From Deltaproteobacteria bacterium (GTDB taxonomy: Bacteria; Desulfobacterota; Desulfuromonadia; Geobacterales; JAJYBI01), in NCBI GenBank assembly GCA_021779095.1, contig JAJYBI010000020.1, forward strand, positions 1 to 64,000: 64,000 nt of DNA, written 5' to 3'. The first letter of the stretch is position 1. Each line of letters starts with the position of its first letter. The notes beneath the pieces were generated by a model. The model was not told where the DNA came from, searched no databases, and was given only the letters and a program-made list of their open reading frames with translations. The translations under genes and the position numbers were made by a program. Of the stretch, positions 53,369 through 62,078 are shown piece by piece.

Positions 53369-53632
53369 TTATCTTCCCAATATATACCTCACCTGCCGCG
53401 GCTTCAGCCGGTACTTAAGTGCCAGTTCCTCTAGGTTCCCTCCGTTGAATTCGTGACAGATGCGCTTGTTCCGCTCGGCCCGGTAGAGGTCCTGCAGGTC
53501 CGGGAAGGTGAGACGACAGCCGCCGACGCATTCAACCATCACCTGGATGATCTGCGGGGCCATACGGCCGAATTCCCTGTGCAAGCGGTCGAAGAGTTGG
53601 GCGATTATCTCCTGGTGCTCGTGGCGTGTCAT
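53369..53632 (-). CDS. Mor/C-family transcriptional activator
   Basis: The 87-residue product has the two-part Mor fold: an N-terminal dimerisation helix region (IIAQLFDRLHREFGRMAPQII) and the C-terminal helix-turn-helix (RNKRICHEFNGGNLEELALKY and RLKPRQVRYIL). In phage Mu, Mor and C turn on middle and late genes. Its gene ends 5 bp from late element 1, so it probably activates the terminase and head operons. Confidence 0.85.
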   Translation of the reverse strand: MTRHEHQEIIAQLFDRLHREFGRMAPQIIQVMVECVGGCRLTFPDLQDLYRAERNKRICHEFNGGNLEELALKYRLKPRQVRYILGR

Positions 53633-53652
53633 CTCTCCTCCTCATGGTCATA

Positions 53653-54621
53653 TCATTCACTCTCGATTTCATTGAAGCGGCGGTCGGGGATCGCCGTTTT
53701 CCTTAAGACCCGGTCGGAGATGCCGACGTATCGCATGACCGTATCAAGGTTTTCATGCCCCAGAAGGAGCGCTACTTCCAGGATGCCGACATAGTTGATG
53801 GCCTTACGGCAGTGGGGACAGTGGTCGTTGCCGCTGTCATACAGGTCGGTGGCGAAGGTCGCGCGCATCTTGTGTACGAACACCTCGGCATCGTCGATCC
53901 CCACGACGCGGGCGTATTTCTTGAGGATGTTCTGGGCACTCTTGGCGGAGAGCCGGCGGGCCGGGCCCTTGAGGCGAATGAAGAGGGCGGGATCAGTCGT
54001 TTCGATCTCCCGGCGGAGCAGCAGCCATTCACGCAGCGCTTTTGACGGGTTGTTCCGCATGGTGACGGTGCGGCTCTTACCGCCCTTGCCGTCCATGATC
54101 TCCAGACGGATGTATCCGCCGGTATCAATGACGTGGTTCAGGTTGAGATTGACCAGTTCGGAGACGCGCGGGCCGGCGGCGTACATAGTCTTGAGCATGG
54201 CAAGGTCCCGGAGCCCCATGACCTTGTCGCGCGAAGGGGCAGCGAAGAGGAGGCGGAGCTCCTCTGTACTGAATTTCTGCGGCAAGGTCTCTTGTACTCG
54301 AGGGGAGGGGATCTCTTTGGTCGGATTATCGCCGCGGTACTTCTCGTATTCCAGCCAGGAGAAGAACGACCGCAGGGCGGAGAGTTTTGATGCGCGGGTA
54401 CGGTTGGATACGTTCCCCTGATCGTAGAAAAGTGATTTCATCCACTCCCCGATGTCGTCGCGGCCGACGCACAGGGAATCGGTGGTGCGGTCGTTCTCCT
54501 CCTGCCAGGCAAAGAAGGCCTTGACGGTTTTTTCGTACTGCATGACGGTGTTGGGGCGCTGGCCCTTCTGGATGCTCATAAACTCCATCCAGGCGAAGAT
54601 GAGGGAGGGAAGGTCTACCAT
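53653..54621 (-). CDS. Tyrosine recombinase with a CxxC insertion
   Basis: The 322-residue protein has a SAM-like N-terminal core-binding domain and the catalytic set R152 (GPRVSEL), K182 (GGKSRTV), H250 and R253 (HKMR), H289 (LLGHENL), and Y298 (VMRYVG). Between the HxxR motif and the next histidine is an extra segment with CPHC (268-271), a possible Zn knuckle. ATG 54621 starts at the conserved domain. It is 25 kb from the tRNA-Pro junction, unlike normal integrases. Confidence 0.88.
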   Translation of the reverse strand: MVDLPSLIFAWMEFMSIQKGQRPNTVMQYEKTVKAFFAWQEENDRTTDSLCVGRDDIGEWMKSLFYDQGNVSNRTRASKLSALRSFFSWLEYEKYRGDNPTKEIPSPRVQETLPQKFSTEELRLLFAAPSRDKVMGLRDLAMLKTMYAAGPRVSELVNLNLNHVIDTGGYIRLEIMDGKGGKSRTVTMRNNPSKALREWLLLRREIETTDPALFIRLKGPARRLSAKSAQNILKKYARVVGIDDAEVFVHKMRATFATDLYDSGNDHCPHCRKAINYVGILEVALLLGHENLDTVMRYVGISDRVLRKTAIPDRRFNEIESE

Positions 54622-54761
54622 GTCACCACCAGGTTCAGGACTGCGGCGGCAAGCCAGTACACCACCTTGCGCCATTCGCTGGGGCCCTGGCAGGCATACG
54701 CGCCCGCGGCAAACATATCCAGCACGATCAACAATGTCGGGAAAAATTTGGTTGTCAGCAT
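54615..54761 (-). CDS. Small two-helix membrane protein
   Basis: The 48-residue product (MLTTKFFPTLLIVLDMFAAG and VVYWLAAAVLNLVVTW) has two hydrophobic segments around a short loop. I recall very similar tiny proteins in many phages. Its stop overlaps the recombinase start (ATGGTAG). Function unknown. Confidence 0.7.
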   Translation of the reverse strand: MLTTKFFPTLLIVLDMFAAGAYACQGPSEWRKVVYWLAAAVLNLVVTW

Positions 54762-55330
54762 GGAATTCCCCCGCGCCCCCCACTTTTGGAAAAGGGTTTT
54801 AGAATAGGGGTGCGATTATAGCGGGCCATAGTGGGGCATATTTTTAATTTTAATGTCATTTTTTTGACCGGGGTGCCCCTCATTAGAAATATCACCTTGT
54901 GGGGACCCGCGCCTGATCGCCTTAACCTGACCACTACCGATTGAACCACACACTTCACAAACACACGACCTCCTAACCTGTTGAATGATGGCACCCACTG
55001 AACCACTGAACCACACAGTTTATAAGAATGTGTGGTCCGCCAATTCCGCTTTTCCGGTTCGTAATCGACTGTTTTTTACACAGCTCACGACCACAGGCTG
55101 CACTGGTTGAAACTAGATCGTTGCCAACACAGAACTTATGGGCTGTTGACTGTATCTTTTGAATGATTCTGATAACCCTTTTTTTCGGAACCAACTGAGG
55201 CCTGCGGCCGGCTGATCCCGAGGAAATGAACACCTTCAGCGTTAGTGTATCCGGCGCCCTGGTGGAGACATTTCGAGCTTCTACCTCTCCACCCCATCCC
55301 GCCAGCGCTTTACTGGTGCGGCTTTGCGTG
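54762..55330. other. Non-coding stretch left of the putative origin
   Basis: I see no convincing gene here. It holds a direct repeat TGAACCACACA (54942-54952 and 55007-55017) and an inverted repeat CCACACA/TGTGTGG (55011-55035) around an AT-rich loop, possible operator sites. Frames on either strand lack ribosome sites and coding character. Confidence 0.5.
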
Positions 55331-55579
55331 GGGTAGAAAGTCAAAAACGGGCCGGAAGTTTCCCCCCACTTTCCCCCCACTTTCCCCCCACTTTCCCCCC
55401 CCTTTCTACCCACTTAATTAACTAAAATTATTATATAAAAGTATGTTTGGGTAGAAAGGTAGAAAGTGTTTCAGAAGTGTGTCCAGGTACCTTGCAAAAT
55501 CAGTAAAAAAATGATGTGGTGTTGCGAAAACACCACAGATTTTCCCCTGATATCTACCTTTCCCAGGGACTTTCTACCC
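55331..55579. other. Candidate phage replication origin
   Basis: Next to the primase-helicase gene lie three exact 11-bp iterons and a fourth imperfect one (55359-55402), an AT-only stretch (about 55411-55442), and four copies of GGGTAGAAAG in alternating orientation (55331, 55402, 55449, 55570). Iterons beside an unwinding element fit an origin. No experimental proof. Confidence 0.5.
55359..55402. repeat. Tandem 11-bp iterons
   Basis: TTTCCCCCCAC is repeated exactly at 55359, 55370 and 55381; a fourth unit at 55392 has a longer C run and lacks the AC. The phasing is one helical turn. Confidence 0.85.
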
Positions 55580-55586
55580 AGCCCCT

Positions 55587-58500
55587 CTACCTCACCAGCG
55601 TGTGCTGGAAGCGGAGGAAGTTGTAGCCCTTCACCTTCTTGAAGTACGGCTCCATGCCGGGCTTCGTGACCAGCTTCCAGCCACCCTTCTCCAGGATCTT
55701 CAGATCGTTCTGCAGCCTGGCGCCGAACACGGCCGCATCCGGATAGGGATTCTTCAGGCCGTTGTTCTTGCAGTAGCGGTCGAGGGCCGATACGATGTCG
55801 CTGGACTTGGCGATGAACTCGATCTCCGCCGTCTCGAACTTCTCCCCGTCGTGCTCCATCTCCTTCGGGATCGTCTTGAAGAATGTTAGGCCGTACTCCG
55901 GGTGTTCCAGCCTGAATACCTTGTCCAGGTAAGCGGCCTCGATTGTCGGCTCGATCTTGCGGTCCTTGGCCCAGAGCAGCACCTCCCGCACCATGCCGTC
56001 GAACAGCTTCAGGATGTTGTTGCTCGAAACCTCCGTATCCTTTGCCTTGTGGTTCTGCTCGGAGATCCAGGCGTCCCGGATGTCCTTCTCCTCCGACGAG
56101 TACTCCATCTTCGTCGCCTCGTGGGGATTCTCCTTCTGCATGTAGAGGAGGTCCTCCCGGGTATAGAAGGGAATATACTTTAGTAACTTGTTCAATATCA
56201 GGGCGCACAAGGCCAGATACTCGTCCGTGCGGTCCTTCGCATGACCCTTGTAATCCAGCTGCAGCACGGTCATGTATTCCGTCGTGCGATCGATCTCCGA
56301 CAGTATCTCCGACTGGATGAACTTGATGAAAGAGGAGAGGATCACGTCCCGCTTCCGCTTCAGGTCGCGGAACACCTGGGACTTGTGGAACTTCGGGTTC
56401 GGCCACTTCCGCCGGTCGAACCAGATATCGTACACGCGGCTGATCAGCTCCGGCAGCGTGAACGGCTCGATCGCCGTGATGAAGATCAGCGCCCGCGGTT
56501 TCTCCTTCACCGTCGCGCTGTCGCTCCCCATGGCCCGCTTCGCCTTGCCGCCGCGCGTCGCCGCCAGCAGCAGGAACTTCTGCATCGTCCGGGTCAGGTC
56601 CTTCGACTCCATGTTATCGATCACCAGCAGCGGGTTCTGCGCGGCCATGGAATACGCCGCTGCCCCGGACGGATCCTCGAGACTTTCCTTGCCGTACAGG
56701 ATGGCCGAAATCAGCTCCGCCGCCGTCGACTTCCCGCCGCCGGCCGATCCCGAGAACTTGAAGTGCCCCTGGCACGACGCGAAATCCAGCAGGAAGCACG
56801 ACAGCAGGCCACAGGCCACGAAATACCGCTGCTTCCGGTCGCAGGCCAGGTTGTCGATCACCAGCGTCCGGAACAGGTCCATTCCCTCCTGTATCTCCGT
56901 ATCCGGCAGGAAATTGAACGGCAGGATCTCCGATGACGACGACAGCAGCACATGGTCATCGTTCATCCCGTTCGTCATCTCCTTGATGCCGTCCTGCGAG
57001 ATCTTCAGAATCGTATTGTTCGGACCGTTCAGGTTCGTCCAGACGATCCCCCGCACATCATCCGTGTGCACCCACTGGGCCCGGTCGATCCGGCGGCCGT
57101 GGTTGTAGGCGATGCACTTCAGTGCGTCCCAGACGCTGTTGCCCGGCGCCCGGGTATACAGCAGCTTCGTCATCTTGTGCATCAGCGCGTTGAACGGCGT
57201 ATTATTCGACACCTCATAGGTCTTGTTCTTATAGATCAGCCAGACCACGTTCTGGGCGTCGAAATAGAACCGGCCGTGCTCCGCGAAATACTTGTAGATG
57301 ATGCCTGCCACCGTGTTCGGGTCCGCATCCTTCGGGCTGTTCAGGCCGGCCATGTACTGGTTCACCAGCGTGAACAGCTCCTGGGAGAAATCCAGCGCCT
57401 GCTCGATCGCCTTCTTGCTGAACCCCACTTTCTCCAACTTCTCTATATAGATCTGCTGCTCGATCTCCGACCGCTGGGAAATGAGCTTGAACACCTCCTT
57501 GTCCTTCAGCTCCTTCAGCTTCGTCTCCAGCGAGGGCAGGGCTTCCAGCTGCAGCAGCTCCCAGGTGATGTAATCTATAGACTCCAGCTGCAGCCGCTTG
57601 ATTTCCCCACGCCTTTCCCCCTCCGGCAGTGCCTGAATGAAGCTGTCCGGATCGTCGCCGTCCTTGCCGTACACCAGCACCCGGACATTGATGTCGGTCA
57701 GGGCCGTGCAGATCTTCCGGATGTACTTCTTCCCCGCGTCGTCGTTATCCACCCACAGATACAGGTGCTTGCCGCGGCAGCGGTTCCCCAGGGTCTTCAG
57801 CTGCTCCTCCGAGATCTGGCCGATCATCGCCACTACGTTCTGCACCTGGGCGTCCAGATTCGACTGCAGGTCGTTTTCCCCCTCCACCAGGATGATCTCG
57901 TTGAACTTCTCCAGCGCGTCCTGGTTATAGAACGTCCACCCCTTCACCCGTTTATCGTTCGGCAGCTGGAACTTGTACTTCTTCTCCGGGTCCTTCATGG
58001 TGAAGTGCAGCACCTTTCCGCCGGAAAAATGCGGGTATACGATCAGCCCCTTCGAGAAGAAATCAAAGATATGGGACCGCTTGTCCTCCCCCTCGCCGAT
58101 GTCGCGCAGCTTGGCCAGCCCGGCGTCCAGGATGTCCTTGTCCTCGAACCCCTCCTTGCGCAGGTGGTCCAGGAGCCGCCCGTCGGCCACCCCCACTTTC
58201 ATCATTTCCAGCGTAGCCATCTTGTGGCCGCGGGTCGTCGTCAGATACTCCCGTCCGCCGTTCTCCAGCATGTGGGCATGGTAGTGATTTGCCGCGAAAA
58301 GGCGGATTTTTTCGGCCGCCGAAAGTCGTAGCTTGCGCTCGGTCCCCTTCTCCTCAATGGTTATATTCGCGATGGCCGCCGCGCGCTTGAGCGCTTCGGC
58401 GGGGGCGACGTTATGGTACCGCTGCAGGAACGTGAACACGTCCCCGCCCGACTCCCCCGGGGGACACTGGAAGCAGTTGTAGGAACTTTGCGCTTCGCGG

Positions 58501-58631
58501 ATGGAAAAGCACTCGTGCCCCTTGCAGAAGGGGCACTCCTCCAGGTGCGGGCCGGCCATCTTCAGGCCGGTCTCGGAGGTGATGAGATCTTTGATGTTCA
58601 AGGCTTGCTTCACGCGGTCAAAATCACTCAT
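55587..58631 (-). CDS. Primase-helicase (DnaG-like primase with DnaB-independent helicase half)
   Basis: The 1014-residue protein has an N-terminal Zn finger (CPFCKGHECF and CFQCPPGESGGDVF), a Toprim primase core (IILVEGENDLQS and LYLWVDNDDAGK), and a C-terminal P-loop ATPase (SGSAGGGKSTAAEL with LLVIDNMESKDL as Walker B). This combination serves phage DNA replication. ATG 58631 overlaps the upstream stop. It lies beside the putative origin. Confidence 0.9.
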   Translation of the reverse strand: MSDFDRVKQALNIKDLITSETGLKMAGPHLEECPFCKGHECFSIREAQSSYNCFQCPPGESGGDVFTFLQRYHNVAPAEALKRAAAIANITIEEKGTERKLRLSAAEKIRLFAANHYHAHMLENGGREYLTTTRGHKMATLEMMKVGVADGRLLDHLRKEGFEDKDILDAGLAKLRDIGEGEDKRSHIFDFFSKGLIVYPHFSGGKVLHFTMKDPEKKYKFQLPNDKRVKGWTFYNQDALEKFNEIILVEGENDLQSNLDAQVQNVVAMIGQISEEQLKTLGNRCRGKHLYLWVDNDDAGKKYIRKICTALTDINVRVLVYGKDGDDPDSFIQALPEGERRGEIKRLQLESIDYITWELLQLEALPSLETKLKELKDKEVFKLISQRSEIEQQIYIEKLEKVGFSKKAIEQALDFSQELFTLVNQYMAGLNSPKDADPNTVAGIIYKYFAEHGRFYFDAQNVVWLIYKNKTYEVSNNTPFNALMHKMTKLLYTRAPGNSVWDALKCIAYNHGRRIDRAQWVHTDDVRGIVWTNLNGPNNTILKISQDGIKEMTNGMNDDHVLLSSSSEILPFNFLPDTEIQEGMDLFRTLVIDNLACDRKQRYFVACGLLSCFLLDFASCQGHFKFSGSAGGGKSTAAELISAILYGKESLEDPSGAAAYSMAAQNPLLVIDNMESKDLTRTMQKFLLLAATRGGKAKRAMGSDSATVKEKPRALIFITAIEPFTLPELISRVYDIWFDRRKWPNPKFHKSQVFRDLKRKRDVILSSFIKFIQSEILSEIDRTTEYMTVLQLDYKGHAKDRTDEYLALCALILNKLLKYIPFYTREDLLYMQKENPHEATKMEYSSEEKDIRDAWISEQNHKAKDTEVSSNNILKLFDGMVREVLLWAKDRKIEPTIEAAYLDKVFRLEHPEYGLTFFKTIPKEMEHDGEKFETAEIEFIAKSSDIVSALDRYCKNNGLKNPYPDAAVFGARLQNDLKILEKGGWKLVTKPGMEPYFKKVKGYNFLRFQHTLVR

Positions 58632-59614
58632 GCGGGATACTCCCGCCATTCACGACCGTCAAGGAGCCAGCCGGCTTTCTTTTTGCCGATTCTGACAACC
58701 ATCTGGTGCCCCTTCGAGGCTTCATCACCAAAGATCGAGACAGGGTGAGGAACCGTTTCACCTTGTCGGAATTCTTTCCAATTCCGGAAGGGAGCTCTGC
58801 CGGAGTAATTTTCTCCGGGACACCACTCGCCCCAGCCTTTGAAGAAGAAGGGAACACCGGCGGACACACACTGGTCCCGAAGCGATCGCACCCACGCCGG
58901 ATACATGGCAACGGCATCCTTCCCCGTCATACCGCCGCAGATAACCCAGTGCAGCCGCTGGCCGTCACATACATTGCAATCGGGCATGCCGGTACAGTCC
59001 AGCCATTTCGACAGGTCCACCGGCCCCACCAACGGCTCAACGGACACGAACCGGAGGAACGCCGGCGACTGCAGCAGCTCCGGGATCCTCTCATCGGCAT
59101 CGTCCTGGTTCGTCACCGAAACCCCGACCTGCAGATTCGGCAGCGGCCACGGCGCGCGCAGATGCTGCGGCACCGTAGGGGGACGGATCCCGCTCATCAG
59201 GAAGCACATTTCGCACGCTACCCGTTCCGCCACTCCCGGGTTCGCCAGGTACTCGCGCATCGCCCGGGCCTGCTTCGTCAAGATCAGGAACGTGTGCTGC
59301 CGGCACAGGGCCACCATTGCCATGGTCCGGTCCATATCGGCCCGGTTCACTTTCGGATCGAAGATATCGGTCATGCTGTTGAGGAAGATCCGCTTCGGCT
59401 TCAGCCACTTCATGGGGGTCTTCAGCCGATCGGCGTGGAACTGAACCACGTTGAAAGGGAAATGGTATTGCTTCGGGGCGCTCGGCCACCGGCCGCCCTT
59501 CCATGCTTCATGACGCCGGTTGTGCAGCTTCGCCGCATAGCACCAGGGGCACCCCTCAGAGCACCCCACAAAGGGATTCAACGTCTCATCGCACCAATCA
59601 ATTTTCGTGCTCAA
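58628..59614 (-). CDS. Gp37/Gp68-family protein (DUF5131)
   Basis: STKIDWCDETLNPFVGCSEG and CPWCYAAKLHNRRHEAWKG show the CxxxCxxC motif of this radical-SAM-like phage family. FLNSMTDIFDPKV and VSVEPLVGPVDLSKWL are further hallmarks. The start TTG 59614 has GGAGGT nearby; earlier ATGs lack this. The family's reaction is unknown; it sits between the RT and primase genes. Confidence 0.85.
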   Translation of the reverse strand: MSTKIDWCDETLNPFVGCSEGCPWCYAAKLHNRRHEAWKGGRWPSAPKQYHFPFNVVQFHADRLKTPMKWLKPKRIFLNSMTDIFDPKVNRADMDRTMAMVALCRQHTFLILTKQARAMREYLANPGVAERVACEMCFLMSGIRPPTVPQHLRAPWPLPNLQVGVSVTNQDDADERIPELLQSPAFLRFVSVEPLVGPVDLSKWLDCTGMPDCNVCDGQRLHWVICGGMTGKDAVAMYPAWVRSLRDQCVSAGVPFFFKGWGEWCPGENYSGRAPFRNWKEFRQGETVPHPVSIFGDEASKGHQMVVRIGKKKAGWLLDGREWREYPA

Positions 59615-59673
59615 AACCGACCTCCATATTTCGTGTACAAGCTGTTTTTTCATCAAGGTCAAGGGGTGAACCT

Positions 59674-59763
59674 TCACCCTGTTTTGCCACCTCGGCGGCC
59701 ATAGCTCGGTAATGCGGCCGATCCGCGGAAGCGATCGCGGTATTTAAGGATTGCTGGCGTCAT
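59674..59763 (-). CDS. Tiny frame coupled to the reverse transcriptase gene
   Basis: An ATG at 59763 overlaps the RT stop (ATGA) and has AGGAGT eight bases upstream. It encodes 29 basic residues (MTPAILKYRDRFRGSAALP and more) with no recognised motif. It could be a real accessory peptide or only a translation terminator site. Confidence 0.35.
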   Translation of the reverse strand: MTPAILKYRDRFRGSAALPSYGRRGGKTG

Positions 59764-60842
59764 ATTTTACTCCTGTAAATCTTCCTGAACCGCCCATCCA
59801 CGCAATGTCCCTTGCGGATCGCGATACGGGCCAGACGTGCCCGGGCATGGTGGCTATGGTCCGATTGCCGCAAAAGGCCGAGGTAGCTGTTGGCGCTGCG
59901 CATGAGGTCTTCGCCGGTCCGTTCTTCCAGACGGGCCAGGGCATTGTCGTACGTGATGCGGCGCAACACGCGCCGCCAGGGTTTGATGACCTGACCGACG
60001 AAATCTACGCCGCGATCTATCGGCTGGAGAATGGTTTTGCGCGGATTCAGCTGCAGGCCGAGCCGTTCCGTCACGAATGCACCGATCTCCGCGCCGGCAT
60101 GGTTCAGCCACTGGGGTGAGTCGTGCAGCAGGATCATGTCGTCCACGTAGCGGATGTAGTACCGAACGCCGAGGCGGTGCTTGACGTGCTGGTCGAGAGT
60201 GTCCAGGTAGACGTTGGCGAAGAACTGGGAACTCAGGTTGCCGATGGGGAGCCCCAGGTGCGCCGGTTGATTGAACAGGCTCTTATGTGGCGGGATCAGC
60301 GCCAGCAGCCGGGGTGTGCCCTTGATCCGGACATCCTGACGCGGGTCATGGAAGAGAATGGTTTCGGCCAGTTGCATGGTCCACGGATCTTCGATCTTGC
60401 GGGCGAGCAGGTTCCGGAGGATATGTTTGTCGATGCTGACGAAGAAGTTGGCCAGGTCGAGCTTGAGGTAATAGGCCCGACGGGACCAGTTCTGTGTGAT
60501 ACTCCGGACCTTGTGCTCCAGGCGGATTGCGCCATAGAACGTGCCGCGACCGGGGATGCAGGCGCAGCTGTCGGCGATGAAGGAGCGGTGGAACCGGTCC
60601 GCGATCCGGTTGTAGAGCAGGTGGTGGACGACACGGTCGCGGAAATCTGCCGCCCAGACCTCGCGTGGTTTGGGACGGGTTACGACGAAGCAGATGGAGG
60701 TACCGGGACGGTAGCTGCCGTCCGCCAGTTCCCGGTACAGTGCCATGATGTTGCGTTCGAGGTTCGCTTCGAACCGCAACGCATTGATGGTGGTGCGCTT
60801 GCGCCGCCGGCAGTCGTAATAGGCGCACAGCAGTTCATCCAC
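59760..60842 (-). CDS. DGR reverse transcriptase
   Basis: The 360-residue protein has LKLDLANFF (first catalytic Asp, 129), YVDD at 232-235, and GLPIGNLSSQ at 197-206, the motif that marks DGR-type RTs. IPGRGTFYGAIRLEHK and LNPRKTILQPI fit the family. The start is GTG 60842, directly after the TR; the frame is open upstream through the TR to 60989, so the exact N-terminus is uncertain. It copies TR RNA with error-prone A misreading. Confidence 0.93.
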   Translation of the reverse strand: MDELLCAYYDCRRRKRTTINALRFEANLERNIMALYRELADGSYRPGTSICFVVTRPKPREVWAADFRDRVVHHLLYNRIADRFHRSFIADSCACIPGRGTFYGAIRLEHKVRSITQNWSRRAYYLKLDLANFFVSIDKHILRNLLARKIEDPWTMQLAETILFHDPRQDVRIKGTPRLLALIPPHKSLFNQPAHLGLPIGNLSSQFFANVYLDTLDQHVKHRLGVRYYIRYVDDMILLHDSPQWLNHAGAEIGAFVTERLGLQLNPRKTILQPIDRGVDFVGQVIKPWRRVLRRITYDNALARLEERTGEDLMRSANSYLGLLRQSDHSHHARARLARIAIRKGHCVDGRFRKIYRSKI

Positions 60843-60863
60843 CGTCAGCCCCGCATCGTTATG

Positions 60864-60966
60864 ATCTGCGAACCGCCCGGACAGCAAACTGATTGTTCTT
60901 ATTGTTGTTGTTCTGGTTGCCATCTTTGAAATCCACGATCCAGGCATTGTTTGAGTTCCGGGCGTT
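60864..60966 (-). repeat. DGR template repeat (TR)
   Basis: On the minus strand this stretch codes, in the VR frame, for a chain rich in Asn (AAC and AAT codons), the hallmark of DGR templates. It contains 35 adenines. It lies between the Avd and RT genes, overlapping the 5' extension of the RT frame in a different reading frame. The 169 bp between it and avd (60967-61135) contain no gene and are probably part of the template RNA. Confidence 0.96.
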
Positions 60967-61135
60967 ATGTCGTGCAGTTCACGTCGCACGACGGAAGGCG
61001 CTGCCGATCCGTCATGAAACTGCGCCGCGACCCTGTGGGACCAATGCCCGCCGGTTTCGACTATGGCGCCTTACCGTGGGCCTATCCCCAGGGGCACGAC
61101 CAGATTATGCGCACGGGCTTTAGCCGCCGTGACGG

Positions 61136-61489
61136 CTACGCAACAGGCGACGATGCGGACTTGAGCCAACCGGAGGACTGCCGGCCGATCTGGTCGGTCA
61201 GTTCCACGGTCTGGGCGAACTGCCCCGTGCTGATCAGGCGCAGATCTTTGGACAGCCTGAGCAGCAGCGTCACCACCTGCAGATGTTCCTGCAGGGTCTC
61301 CAGGTGGGGGCGTTTGTCGCGGGAGCAGTTCGCCCGGTAGATCAATACCACCAGCTCGACGCATTCCTCCCGGATCTTGCCGCCGAGGGACTGCTTGTAG
61401 TCCCGCGGCATGTCCTTGGTGATACGGGTTGCCACCTGCAACAGGTCGTAGGTGACGCGATAGATGGGAAGGGTCGATGCCAGTGCCAT
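61136..61489 (-). CDS. avd: Accessory variability determinant (Avd-like, four-helix bundle)
   Basis: The 117-residue product (LPIYRVTYDLLQVATRITKD, then DYKQSLGGKIREECVELVVL) is a small basic helical protein of the Avd/S23-like four-helix-bundle family. In characterised DGRs, Avd forms a pentamer that binds RT and template RNA and is required for mutagenic cDNA synthesis. GAAGGAG is 9 bp upstream of the ATG. Confidence 0.9.
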   Translation of the reverse strand: MALASTLPIYRVTYDLLQVATRITKDMPRDYKQSLGGKIREECVELVVLIYRANCSRDKRPHLETLQEHLQVVTLLLRLSKDLRLISTGQFAQTVELTDQIGRQSSGWLKSASSPVA

Positions 61490-61526
61490 TGATGGTGCTC
61501 CTTCAAATAGATAAAGGGCTGAATGG

Positions 61527-62051
61527 TTAAAGTTTCAATCTGCGAACCGCCCGGACAGCAAACTGATTGCTCTTATTGAGGTAGTGCTGGCAGCCACCTA
61601 GGAAAACCACGACCCAGGCATAGTATGAGAACCGGGCGTATTCGGTGCTGGACCAATACCAGCGTTCTTCGAACGCTTCCGCGCCTCCGGCACGGAACGG
61701 TTCCGGGGTTTTCTTACGGTTTGGCCCCAGGCTTCGCCAGATAATCATGAGCTCGTCACGTGACGGCAGGTACCAGTCGTCATGCTCGCCGATCCGGAGC
61801 GACCGGCAGAACTGTGCGGCAGGGTGGTTGTCGTCGTTAATCGTCTCGCTGTTGGCGAAACCCTCATCGTCGCTGTCGGTGCCGTCGAATACATCACGAG
61901 CCTTGACCTTATACCGAAGGTCCATCTTCTCGCCTTCGGCCTTCGGAGCGACCACCACGGCGAACCGTTCGCCGTCAACCGTGATCTCACCGGCAAAGAA
62001 GCCTCCTGCGAATGCCGCCCCGAGGGCGGGTACTGCCACTTTTCTTGCCAT
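61527..62051 (-). CDS. DGR target protein 2 (DUF1566-like variable protein)
   Basis: The 174-residue product has DDWYLPSRDEL, WYWSSTE and QFAVRAVRR, the pattern of DUF1566/Lcl-C lectin-like domains that carry DGR variable residues. VR1 encodes its last 34 residues before the tail. A hydrophobic N-terminal stretch (LGAAFAGGFFAGE) occurs in both targets. AGGAGG lies 8 bp upstream. It is about 60% identical in layout to target 1. Its ligand is unknown. Confidence 0.88.
   Translation of the reverse strand: MARKVAVPALGAAFAGGFFAGEITVDGERFAVVVAPKAEGEKMDLRYKVKARDVFDGTDSDDEGFANSETINDDNHPAAQFCRSLRIGEHDDWYLPSRDELMIIWRSLGPNRKKTPEPFRAGGAEAFEERWYWSSTEYARFSYYAWVVVFLGGCQHYLNKSNQFAVRAVRRLKL
61538..61640 (-). 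repeat. DGR variable repeat 1 (VR1) in target 2
   Basis: 103 bp aligned without gaps to the TR. It differs at 17 positions, all of them adenines in the TR (minus strand). Of these, A to T is most frequent, with A to G and A to C also present. Its 3' 28 bp is unchanged. Confidence 0.96.
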
Positions 62052-62078
62052 GCTGCACCTCCTGAAATGGGTAAATTT

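Noticed and set aside
54973..55413. 146-codon minus-strand frame in the putative origin region
   Set aside because: It runs through the iterons (Gly-Gly-Lys repeats come from them) and has no ribosome site.
60967..61135. Extra gene between Avd and the template repeat
   Set aside because: Frames here are short and lack ribosome sites; the stretch fits template RNA leader.
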